From assembly GCF_000972495.1 (NCBI RefSeq), contig NZ_LATM01000001.1, positions 207,241-271,240 on the forward strand: DNA of 64,000 nucleotides, written 5' to 3'. Under the pieces are notes generated by a model. It did not search any database. It was not told the DNA's origin and saw only the letters and a list, made by a program, of their open reading frames with translations. Source of the DNA: Hymenobacter terrenus (GTDB lineage Bacteria > Bacteroidota > Bacteroidia > Cytophagales > Hymenobacteraceae). The position numbers and the translations under genes were made by a program. This document shows, piece by piece, positions 17,901-24,513 of this stretch (the stretch's first letter is position 1; each line of letters starts with the position of its first letter).

Positions 17901-18034
17901 TACTTGTGCAGGCTTTTGGCCTTGGCTCGCACGGCCACCACCTCTTTTTTATCAAGGTGCAACAGCAAGGCCAGCAGCTCGGCCGTGCCCTGGTGGCGAA
18001 TAATGTGCTCAAACGTTTCGACAGTACTAGACAT
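14999..18034 (-). CDS. DUF6493-like helical-repeat protein, copy A
   Basis: From ATG 18034 (MSSTVETFEHIIRHQGTAEL) the product is 1,011 residues. It is almost entirely alpha-helical with HEAT-like repeats. The segment LLALRRDFRRPLLTWFK followed by RLARQAELIELLAHPLPLV and the block TAIAPVADWHELLFLTGQV are shared almost word for word with the neighbour 18184-21198. I assign DUF6493 from its usual genomic partnership with SWIM proteins and its length; function is unknown. A solenoid scaffold that binds other operon proteins is an inference. No catalytic motif, signal peptide or membrane segment is seen. A frame extension to 18100 is unlikely to be translated. Confidence 0.75.
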   Translation of the reverse strand: MSSTVETFEHIIRHQGTAELLALLLHLDKKEVVAVRAKAKSLHKYLDDYRASDNGDWERLMQPQQEVMLFLTGLATYSRKEALTSRFTMPWHFLSSYTEEQDVQMTVNRRLLLTVLEHARPDWLADWFERTNRANEWATVDYSLLRELESRGLLAHHPWLYAQSLASILTVYDQRRNRQKDQAQPEPYLSILPDLRADATLLTRDLPLLFDFDTPVNSAVIHRQNYEQGATWLTLLPALVESGHLDRGDILTRSLLALRRDFRRPLLTWFKNLFGVLGPTAAERLARQAELIELLAHPLPLVINFALDQLKDLWAGPDFQAEALLQYADGLMTRQDLKTGLKTLLGGFSKILKMHPTQAVAIARLCTAALAHADAAVQERAAKVLAEIMNTKKALLSAVETAEISEGLNQYTDLLASAARTALAPWLAETAPTTPDEAAGAYEPQAQYVPDISPATAIAPVADWHELLFLTGQVLQHDDPAALERWLDGLLRLQPQFPTDCHEPLQPYVLQILPFLKGKTEAEVAAVLGKPSFADGYVGLVQALTLGWAKGFIKPLVKQVNLRTNYRATDPLVSLEQHRLAFVEKLLHDHRGLPLLSTPTHAPLWVAPTTLVQRLLSYEAVDLEPNAADLALALARTVHTDAADTTAAQALLPQLRHEGLRELLEWLLSPAGTPLPGAVAGRKSLLKQFTERLGQLLPASTAAVSGTLDEALPWLWAVAARTRHPTAEFPELASLTTNDYPGVVRPWQPSWELQRKSNTYVEKWKPGKPEVTDRWTELRLLPEHTDAAVPNKLLLYSLHTAFKVNEPHHIWHYIGSLSSDYPFLVALLPQYQAPLHWHTLRLAATRDTVDSTTRDVLSQALRSLLGPGPQFDEPATLLLAVGLTHNAPVCRALALEVLLAAVELHRLAPANLGHTLGHLFAADFVPIQRLADGLAQARAISPTTDDALRQTLEALLPELPTVPLRNTGKLLEAYADLLARARQPVPAAVQSRLREWKSVTSLKKAANALLA

Positions 18035-18183
18035 GAGGCCAGATGAAAAAGTCAACAGTAAATCAATAGAAAATAAACCTAACGGCCGTGGTTGCAGCAA
18101 GAACAGAGTACGGAGCCAGAATAGGCGCGCTGTTCACGATACTAGCCTGAGTATGAGAAAAGGGGTTGACAACATGTGCAGTC

Positions 18184-21100
18184 TCAGGTTTTAGGCTCAG
18201 CGAGTAAGGCAGTGGCCACTTTTTTGATGCTGGTCGCCGCCTGCCATTCTCTCACTCGCTCTCGCACGCCCGCCGTTACTGGCTGGCGAGTGCGGCCAAT
18301 AAGGTCGGCATAAACTTCGAGCAGCTTGCGCAGATTGCGAGGCGGCTCAGCGGGCAGTTCGGGCAGGAGGGCCTCCAGGGTTTGGCGTAGCGCATCGTCG
18401 GTCAGGGCATCGATGCCGCAGAGCGGTCGCAGGTTGTCGGCCAACCGGGGCACCGGGGCGTAGCCGACAGCCAGTTGCCGGCCCAGCGCGTACCCGAGCG
18501 GCCCCGGCACTAGGCGGCCGTGGGCAATGGCGCGCACCAACGCTTCCTGGGCCAGGCGGCGGCACAGGGGGGTATGATGAATCAGCCCACTGGCCAGCAA
18601 AAACAGCCCCGCGGGCGCATACGCAGGCCCAGGGCCGAGCAGTGAGCGCAGGCCCTGGGCTACTAGGTCGCGTTCAGTGGCTTCCAGGTTGTCGGCCCAT
18701 GCGGCACATCGTAGGATATATTCATGGAGTGGAGCCGGATAATTGGGCAGTAAAGCGTCAAGGAACAAAAATTCGCCGGCAAATAGAATATTATGCTCCC
18801 AAGAGCCGTGTTCCGACCGAGGGCCCGGCGGCGAGTACAGGAGCAGCGGCGATGGCGCTTCGCTAATTGCCGAGTTCCCCCATTGCAGCTCTATCCAGTG
18901 GTAGGAAATAGTGGGCTGTCCCGGCGCGGAGATTTCCTGATACGTGTTTACGCGCGGCACCGAATTAAGCGTAGGAAATAAGGGTTCGGCCGCCCCGACA
19001 TGGTCGTAGCCCAGCCGGTTGGGTAGCGTTGGAAATAATTGCTGGGGCGCTTTGGTACGGGCGGCTACGGCCCACAACTCCGGCAGCGCTTGAGTCAGGG
19101 TAGCAGGTAGTTGGGCCGCCCGACGGGGCGGGGCTTTGACGGGTGCCGGCAGGGAGATGGCCGCCCCCAGGAACCACGTCAGTAGCTCCCGCAGCTCTGT
19201 GTGGTGCAGCTGTGGCAACCGGCACAGGGCCTCGGTGGCTTCGGCGGGGTGGGCGTGGGCGGTGCGGGCCAGCGCTACGGCTAAGTCAGCCACATCGGGT
19301 TCCAGGCCGGCAGTTTCGTACACCAATAATCGACTGATGAGCTGACTAGGTGCTACCCAGTACGGCTCGTGCGTGGGTGTGCTCAGCAGCGGGAGGGGCC
19401 GTTGCGCCCGCAGCAGCGTTTCGGCGTGGAGGTACCGTTGCTTTTCGACGGGCAGCAAAGGCGTGCGAACATTAAAATCGCCCTGCACCTGCACGTTACT
19501 CAGCTGGGCAACGGCAAAGCCAGTAGCCCAGCTGAGCAGTAGCGCCGGGGCCAATGCTTCGTGCCCATCGAGCCGTATCGGGCCGGCCAGCAGCGTCATC
19601 CTCTCATCCTCTCCGGCCTTTTTGAGCGCCGGTAATAGCTGCACCAGATAGGGCCGCAACTGCGCCGGATAGTCCGTCGGCAACTGCCCCTGCAGCCGGA
19701 GCAGGCCATCGAGCCAGCGTTCCAGAGCTGCCGGGTCGTCGTGCTTCATCACTTGCCCGGTCAGAAACAATAACTCGTGCCAATCGGCCACCGGCGCAAT
19801 GGCCGTAGCGGCCGAAATGTCCGGGACGAAATCCGAAAGGGGCGCGTAAGTACCAACTGTTTCTCTCGTCTCTTGCGAGGCTGGCGCCGCTTCCAGCCAG
19901 GGTCCCAGCACCGCGCGTGCTGAGGGGCTGAGTAGGTCGGCGGCCTCACCAATTGCAGTTATCACGGCCGCAGTTTCATCAGCCGTAAGCAGGGGCTTTT
20001 TAACATTTAGCAACTCCGCCAGGCCTTTAGCGGCGCGTTCCTGCACGGCGCTGTCGGGGTGGGACAGGGCTGCTGCAAACAGGCGCCCCATGATGGGAGC
20101 GTGGGCAGCATCGTGCTTGAGTAGCTTAGCCAGGCCCGCCAGCAGGGTTTTCAGGCCGGTTTTCAGGTCGGTCCGCGTGAGCAGGTTGTCGGCGTAAAGC
20201 AGCATGGGAGCCAGGGTAAATCCTGGCTCCATCCACATATCTTTTAGCTGCTCAATGGCAAAATTGACCACCAACGGCAATGGATGAGCCAGCAACTCTA
20301 CCAATTCCGCTTGCCGGGCCAGTCGTTCGGTCAGACTAGGCTTCAGGCTTAGGAAGAGCTCCTTGAACCACGTCAGCAGGGGCCTGCGGAAGTCGCGGCG
20401 TAAGGCCAGCAGGCAGCGCGTGAGGATGTCGGCCCGGTCGAGGTGATTAGCGGTAACTAGCCGAACAAATACTTCATGCCAGTCCAAACTTTGTGGTGGG
20501 TGAAGCTGATTCCATTGCTGCCAGCGTCCAGTCCAGTCTTCCGTGGGCGCGGGCCGTTTTTGAACCCGGCATCGTTCTTTTTCAATGTGGGTTGCAAATT
20601 CAAAAAGCAGTAATAAGTCCCGGTTTAGCAACGTAGGGTCTTCCGCAATCAGACGTGTTGCCAGCGCGTTGGCATCAGTCGAAACGGGTTCTGTCTGGCT
20701 TAGCAAATGCCCAAGTTCCGAAAGCCAGTTTGGCAACGCTTTGGTAAATAGCTCTGGCTCAAATTTAAGCAGTTGGCGCTGCTCTAGTTTTCGCAAAAAG
20801 CTATACAAGGGTACACCCCAATTATCCAGGCTACGGGCCCTAGGCAGTAGTAGCTCAGCTAGCCAAGAAGGGCGCGCGTACTCCATTACCTGCCAAAATT
20901 CTGACTTGTGCTCGTAGCGCTTGTCAAACCAAAAGCGCATTGGCGGGTGCAATACCTGGGCCTGAGCAAACGTAACAATTGCAGCCAATTGCAGCATTTC
21001 CTCCTGCTCACTGGTTATAGCCGCTTTCCATCCGTTAGACTCGTCTTGCCTATCGAGCTCGTTCCGCAGGCTTTTGAGCTTCTCCCGCACCGCTACCACA

Positions 21101-21198
21101 TCCTTTTTATCCAGCACCAGCAAAAACGGCACTAACTCTTGAGCACCTTGGTGGCGGATAATCTGCTCAAATTCTTCAATAGCGGTGAGAGGACTCAT
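18184..21198 (-). CDS. DUF6493-like helical-repeat protein, copy B
   Basis: From ATG 21198 (MSPLTAIEEFEQIIRHQGAQ) the product is 1,004 residues and parallels copy A along its full length: the N-terminal EEFEQIIRHQG and VLDKKDVVAVREKLKSL, the LLALRRDFRRPLLTWFK block, HPLPLVVNFAIEQLKDMW, TAIAPVADWHELLFLTGQV, and a C-terminal ALLPELPAEPPRNLRKLLEVYADL. It is a soluble alpha-solenoid without visible active-site motifs. The two genes are tandem paralogues separated by 149 bp, so an old duplication with divergence is likely, perhaps giving a heterodimer. It follows the SWIM gene by 54 bp. Confidence 0.75.
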   Translation of the reverse strand: MSPLTAIEEFEQIIRHQGAQELVPFLLVLDKKDVVAVREKLKSLRNELDRQDESNGWKAAITSEQEEMLQLAAIVTFAQAQVLHPPMRFWFDKRYEHKSEFWQVMEYARPSWLAELLLPRARSLDNWGVPLYSFLRKLEQRQLLKFEPELFTKALPNWLSELGHLLSQTEPVSTDANALATRLIAEDPTLLNRDLLLLFEFATHIEKERCRVQKRPAPTEDWTGRWQQWNQLHPPQSLDWHEVFVRLVTANHLDRADILTRCLLALRRDFRRPLLTWFKELFLSLKPSLTERLARQAELVELLAHPLPLVVNFAIEQLKDMWMEPGFTLAPMLLYADNLLTRTDLKTGLKTLLAGLAKLLKHDAAHAPIMGRLFAAALSHPDSAVQERAAKGLAELLNVKKPLLTADETAAVITAIGEAADLLSPSARAVLGPWLEAAPASQETRETVGTYAPLSDFVPDISAATAIAPVADWHELLFLTGQVMKHDDPAALERWLDGLLRLQGQLPTDYPAQLRPYLVQLLPALKKAGEDERMTLLAGPIRLDGHEALAPALLLSWATGFAVAQLSNVQVQGDFNVRTPLLPVEKQRYLHAETLLRAQRPLPLLSTPTHEPYWVAPSQLISRLLVYETAGLEPDVADLAVALARTAHAHPAEATEALCRLPQLHHTELRELLTWFLGAAISLPAPVKAPPRRAAQLPATLTQALPELWAVAARTKAPQQLFPTLPNRLGYDHVGAAEPLFPTLNSVPRVNTYQEISAPGQPTISYHWIELQWGNSAISEAPSPLLLYSPPGPRSEHGSWEHNILFAGEFLFLDALLPNYPAPLHEYILRCAAWADNLEATERDLVAQGLRSLLGPGPAYAPAGLFLLASGLIHHTPLCRRLAQEALVRAIAHGRLVPGPLGYALGRQLAVGYAPVPRLADNLRPLCGIDALTDDALRQTLEALLPELPAEPPRNLRKLLEVYADLIGRTRQPVTAGVRERVREWQAATSIKKVATALLAEPKT

Positions 21199-21252
21199 TC
21201 TGGAAACTCTGCTAAGGATGATAAACACAATCAATTGGCGGGCCCGAAACCC

Positions 21253-22584
21253 CTACAAAAACCGCATCTGCGCGGCCAGAATGTGCTTGCACGACCCGCG
21301 CTGACCCTGGTTGCCCGTGAACCACGGGCAAGTGCAGCGCGGCGGCTCGGTGCCACCCACCACCACGGTGTGCCACACGTCGGTGCCGCGCACCCGCGCC
21401 TCAGTGCGCCCACCCGCGCCGATACCTACCAGTTGCATGTCGGCGGCCGCTTCGAGCAGGGCACGGGCATTTTTTAGCCGCGGGTTCAGCTTCAGAATGC
21501 GGTCCATCTTGAAGGGCAGGCGGCGGTAGAAGTAGTGGTTTTCGACCAAGTCGAACCCCAGCAGGCCCATGGCCGAAAGGCTGGCACAGAGTCGGTCCAC
21601 GGTATCGGGCGCCAGGTTGTTCTCTACCGCAAACAAAGTTGGGTTGAAGGTCTCGTTGCCCCGAAACAGGTTGTTGGCGCCCACAATCCATTCGGCGGGC
21701 AGCTCATCCATCAGAGTGTCGAGCTGGTTGCCCTCGCCCGAAAACCCCCGGTTTACCTCCGCCGACAAGGCCAGCACAAACTCCTGCCCGCCGCCCATGG
21801 CCAGCACGAAGGCCGCCGCCTGCCCATCGGCCGTGGCAAACACCCGCACGCCCTCGCAGAGCGGCAGCAGCCCATCCAACAGCCGCAGCCGATGCACGCC
21901 GCCCACCCGCACCGCGCCCGCGCTACCTACCGGCGCGAAACTAGGCCGGGGCCCGCGCAGCACCAGGAAGAAGTCCGATTTAGCCGTGCCTGCCGGAATG
22001 CTCTGCACCAGCTGCACCGCCTGCACGCGGCTGAGGGCCATTTTTTCCTCCATCACGGCCAGGTAGCCCTGCACGGCAGTCAGGCCCTTAATCCAGCGCT
22101 CGGGCAGAGCCACTTTGCGCTCGGTGACCTTGCCGGCGGCGCGTTCCAGCACTACTTCTTTTTCACCTATGCTCAGCAGCACCGGCTCGGTGCGTGAAAT
22201 GCGGGCCAGCGCGTTCACCATCGGCTCGTTGAAGTCAACGTTGGTGGTGCCGCTGCTCAAAAACTCGCCATCCAGCGCGTCGGGCCCCAAATCGAGGCGG
22301 GCGTACACGCCATTGCACGACGAAAACGCCTCAAACCGCAGCATACCCGCGCCAGCCGTCACGATTGGGTCACGCAGGGCCGCACTCTGGGGCACGAATC
22401 GGGAAGCTACTACCTTTGCTAAGGTAGTTAGCCCCCGGGCCGCCAGCCACGAGTCGCGCAGCCGCCCCCAGAAGAAGCAGGAGGCCCCGGTCGGCGCATC
22501 TTCCGCATAAGCGGCCAGCGATAAAGTATTGCCCTCCGGGCTGGTTGCCAGCGTGGAAGGACGGGCGTAAGCGAAATCAGACAT
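21253..22584 (-). CDS. SWIM zinc-finger protein
   Basis: From ATG 22584 (MSDFAYARPSTLATS) the product is 443 residues. The C-terminus carries a SWIM zinc-binding motif C-x-C-x(n)-C-x-H: RCTCPWFTGNQGQRGSCKHI, ending in LAAQMRFL. The rest is a mixed alpha/beta domain of unknown function. SWIM domains bind DNA or proteins and occur in MuDR transposases, SWI2/SNF2 helicases and stand-alone bacterial proteins such as this. It is the first gene of the minus-strand operon and is preceded by a good Bacteroidota promoter at 22650. It probably provides nucleic-acid or partner recognition for the two DUF6493-like proteins. Confidence 0.85.
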   Translation of the reverse strand: MSDFAYARPSTLATSPEGNTLSLAAYAEDAPTGASCFFWGRLRDSWLAARGLTTLAKVVASRFVPQSAALRDPIVTAGAGMLRFEAFSSCNGVYARLDLGPDALDGEFLSSGTTNVDFNEPMVNALARISRTEPVLLSIGEKEVVLERAAGKVTERKVALPERWIKGLTAVQGYLAVMEEKMALSRVQAVQLVQSIPAGTAKSDFFLVLRGPRPSFAPVGSAGAVRVGGVHRLRLLDGLLPLCEGVRVFATADGQAAAFVLAMGGGQEFVLALSAEVNRGFSGEGNQLDTLMDELPAEWIVGANNLFRGNETFNPTLFAVENNLAPDTVDRLCASLSAMGLLGFDLVENHYFYRRLPFKMDRILKLNPRLKNARALLEAAADMQLVGIGAGGRTEARVRGTDVWHTVVVGGTEPPRCTCPWFTGNQGQRGSCKHILAAQMRFL

Positions 22585-22649
22585 GGCCGCAATAGTTGGG
22601 TAATACAAAAGGAGCAACGCTAAACGGAAGCTCCTCTTTTAGACTATCG

Positions 22650-22657
22650 CAAATGTA
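22650..22657 (-). promoter_or_regulatory. Candidate -7 element for the SWIM operon
   Basis: On the minus strand the octamer TACATTTG fits the Bacteroidota -7 consensus TAnnTTTG and lies 65 bases before the SWIM start codon. The flanking DNA is AT-rich, unlike its surroundings, as expected of a promoter. A clear -33 TTTG is not obvious. Confidence 0.45.
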
Positions 22658-22811
22658 TGAGTAAAGGCTTTGATATTTTGCTAAAATAATTGGTATTAAG
22701 GTAATGTATTGATTTGCAAAGCAGTTATTTTTAGCAATTGGGTTTGCACTTAGCAGGTCACAAGCGAGTTAAGGCTTTGGTCGAAGATGAGCGGACAATA
22801 AAATCATCATA

Positions 22812-22881
22812 CCAAGCGGAGCACCCTGCGTGCTACCAGCCACTCAATCGTTGACTGACGCAGGTAAGGTGCCCCGCTTGG
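22812..22881. repeat. Imperfect palindrome between SWIM operon and DUF2809 gene
   Basis: The arms ccaagcgg-agcaccctgcgt and acgcaggtaaggtgccccgcttgg pair around a loop of about 25 bases. It sits in the 322-bp gap 22585-22906, downstream of the plus-strand space and upstream of the SWIM promoter. It looks like a REP-type mobile palindrome rather than a simple terminator because the arms are long and interrupted and no U-tract follows. Only one copy was found in this window. Confidence 0.5.
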
Positions 22882-22906
22882 CCTAACCATCTGGCAAGAT
22901 GGGCCT

Positions 22907-23311
22907 TTACTTTAGTGTACTAGGGCTGGGGGCGAAGTTTGAACGCCGGACTCTTAGTTGCTCAATTGTAAAAATCGCCAAGGCTCCCAAGGTGTAGGCG
23001 AGCATATCGGACCACTCGAAATGATTGCCGAGCACGATGCGCGCCACTTTGAACTTCTCCAATCCCAGGCGAGTCAGCAGGTGGACGTATTGCGCGGCTT
23101 CGACCAAATAGGAAAAGACCAGAACCGCGAAAGCAATAATCTCCGCGGGCGCCGCTACGAAACTTCTGACCAGGCAATACAGCAGAATAGTCGCCAGGAA
23201 ATCACCGGCGTAGGGCCTGATAATTCGGTCGTGAACGAAGAGGGCGATGAAAACCTCCAGGCCAAACAGCAGGAGAAAAGCCACAAAGTAATTCTTGTAA
23301 AAGCTGGTCAT
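22907..23311 (-). CDS. DUF2809 family membrane protein
   Basis: A 134-residue integral membrane protein with about four transmembrane helices (FVAFLLLFGLEVFIALFV, FLATILLYCLVRSFV, IIAFAVLVFSYLVEAAQYV, MLAYTLGALAIFTIEQL). The pattern RPYAGDFLATILLYCLVR and the later GNHFEWSDMLAYTLG are the DUF2809 hallmarks. Function is unknown; the family resembles VanZ-type small membrane proteins. It starts 26 bp after the MpaB-type gene on the same strand, so the two are probably co-transcribed. Confidence 0.88.
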   Translation of the reverse strand: MTSFYKNYFVAFLLLFGLEVFIALFVHDRIIRPYAGDFLATILLYCLVRSFVAAPAEIIAFAVLVFSYLVEAAQYVHLLTRLGLEKFKVARIVLGNHFEWSDMLAYTLGALAIFTIEQLRVRRSNFAPSPSTLK

Positions 23312-23337
23312 AATGGGCGTGTGGGAAAGCTAAAGTA

Positions 23338-24156
23338 TTATTTGGCCGGGCGGTGAGCCGCTGCGTACGGGCAGCCTTTGGGGGCGGGCGCCGTTTCCGG
23401 AATGTGGTCCAGCGCGTGGATTCGGGCCTGGTATTCTGCGGGCAGCATGGCGTTCTTGGCCCATTGGCTTAGGTTCAGGTGCTTGGTGCTGCGGTAGAGT
23501 GCTATTGCGGGCTGTAGCCACGTGCCACTGTGCAGCTCGAGCAGCTTGCGCACGTGGGGGGGCACTACCAGGCCTTGCATGCCCCGCAGCAGCCAGTAGC
23601 GCGGCCCGCCCAGGTGCCGGCGGTATTGCAGATAGAGGTCGGTGGTGTAGCGGCTGGGGGCGAGGTTTTCGGCCAGGTGCTGGGCGCGGGCTACCTGCCA
23701 GGCGGCGTAGGAGTGGGGCAAGTCCGGAATGCCCATGCGCTGCCCCAGGCGGCAAAATACTGCTACTATCTCTTCGCACTCGGGCAGGGTGAGGGGCCGC
23801 TCCAGCACTTCAAAAGCCCGGATGGAGTAGGCAATGAGCATAAACAGCACGTCGCGGTAGGCCCAATCGGGGATGGCCTGGCCCCGCTTGGCTTCTACCG
23901 CGCCGTGAATAGCCGCAATGGTATCAATGGTGCGCTCGGCCCCGGCGCGGTCGGCAAACACGATGCGACGGGCGTAATCGACCGTGGAAAACAAGCGGCC
24001 CAGCGGGTCGGCTGGCAGGCGGCCGGTGAAGTAGAGCCAGTCTACGGCCTTGTTGAGGGCAAACTCGGCCGCCGCCCCGGCAAAGACGAACATCACCGTA
24101 TCGGCAGTGCCCCAGATGCGGCGCACGATAGAAGTAGGAGCCACAAAATATTCCAT
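23338..24156 (-). CDS. MpaB/rubber-oxygenase-type DUF2236 oxygenase
   Basis: The 272-residue product matches the ER-bound oxygenase mpaB / rubber oxygenase (Lcp) catalytic domain, formerly DUF2236. Visible features are RRIWGTADTVMFVFAGAAAEFA, a helical core with FSTVDYARRIVFADRAGAERTIDTIAAIHGAVE, and IPDWAYRDVLFMLIAYSIRAFE. The family includes haem b enzymes that cleave polyisoprenoids or act on terpenoid side chains; the substrate here is unknown. No signal peptide. It is probably transcribed from the TAGCTTTG box at 24188 together with DUF2809. Confidence 0.88.
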   Translation of the reverse strand: MEYFVAPTSIVRRIWGTADTVMFVFAGAAAEFALNKAVDWLYFTGRLPADPLGRLFSTVDYARRIVFADRAGAERTIDTIAAIHGAVEAKRGQAIPDWAYRDVLFMLIAYSIRAFEVLERPLTLPECEEIVAVFCRLGQRMGIPDLPHSYAAWQVARAQHLAENLAPSRYTTDLYLQYRRHLGGPRYWLLRGMQGLVVPPHVRKLLELHSGTWLQPAIALYRSTKHLNLSQWAKNAMLPAEYQARIHALDHIPETAPAPKGCPYAAAHRPAK

Positions 24157-24187
24157 GGATTCGAGGATAAGAAAGGACTTTGAATTA

Positions 24188-24195
24188 CAAAGCTA
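24188..24195 (-). promoter_or_regulatory. Candidate -7 element for the oxygenase gene
   Basis: TAGCTTTG on the minus strand fits TAnnTTTG exactly and lies 31 bases before the ATG at 24156. A TTG sits 22 bases further upstream, close to the expected -33 position. The palindromic repeat 24220-24334 lies immediately upstream of it. Confidence 0.5.
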
Positions 24196-24219
24196 ATGAT
24201 TTCCGATAAACCAGAACAA

Positions 24220-24334
24220 TGTAGAGACGCCACCCTTGGCGTCTCGTCGTTGAACGATGACAGGCGAACGACGCGGACGGGCGATGACGGGCGAACGGCG
24301 CGGACGACTAGACGCCAAGGGTGGCGTCTCTACA
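24220..24334. repeat. Palindromic repeat element, family A copy 1
   Basis: The element begins tgtagagacgccacccttgg and ends with the reverse complement, ccaagggtggcgtctctaca. Each arm can also fold with itself (gagacgccacccttggcgtctc). The middle contains repeats of gatgacgggcgaacg and cggacg. A shorter relative occurs at 37075-37162 with the same outer tgtagagacgc...gcgtctctaca ends. This is a dispersed REP-like element or small non-autonomous mobile element. Confidence 0.75.
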
Positions 24335-24407
24335 GCGGGCGGGCTAACGCAAACAGGGTTTAGAGCGGTGTACATGGCGCGGTTCGCAAAACCTCATGAG
24401 ACCCTAA

Positions 24408-24442
24408 AAAAAGAAGTCCTGACGCACCGTCAGGACTTCTTT
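24408..24442. terminator. Rho-independent terminator of leuS
   Basis: A near-perfect stem aagaagtcctgac / gtcaggacttctt around a five-base loop, flanked by A-run and T-run on both sides, so it works in both directions. It lies about 70 bases beyond the leuS stop codon on the minus strand. Confidence 0.85.
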
Positions 24443-24513
24443 ACAATTCTTTGCGTCTAAGAGTGCCGCCTGATGCTGCCGGCTAAGGGCCTTTGGCGGT
24501 TGCTTTCAGGGGC

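Noticed and set aside
24193..24375. A short minus-strand frame over the family A palindrome
   Set aside because: It simply translates the repeat (RPRRSPVI repeated).
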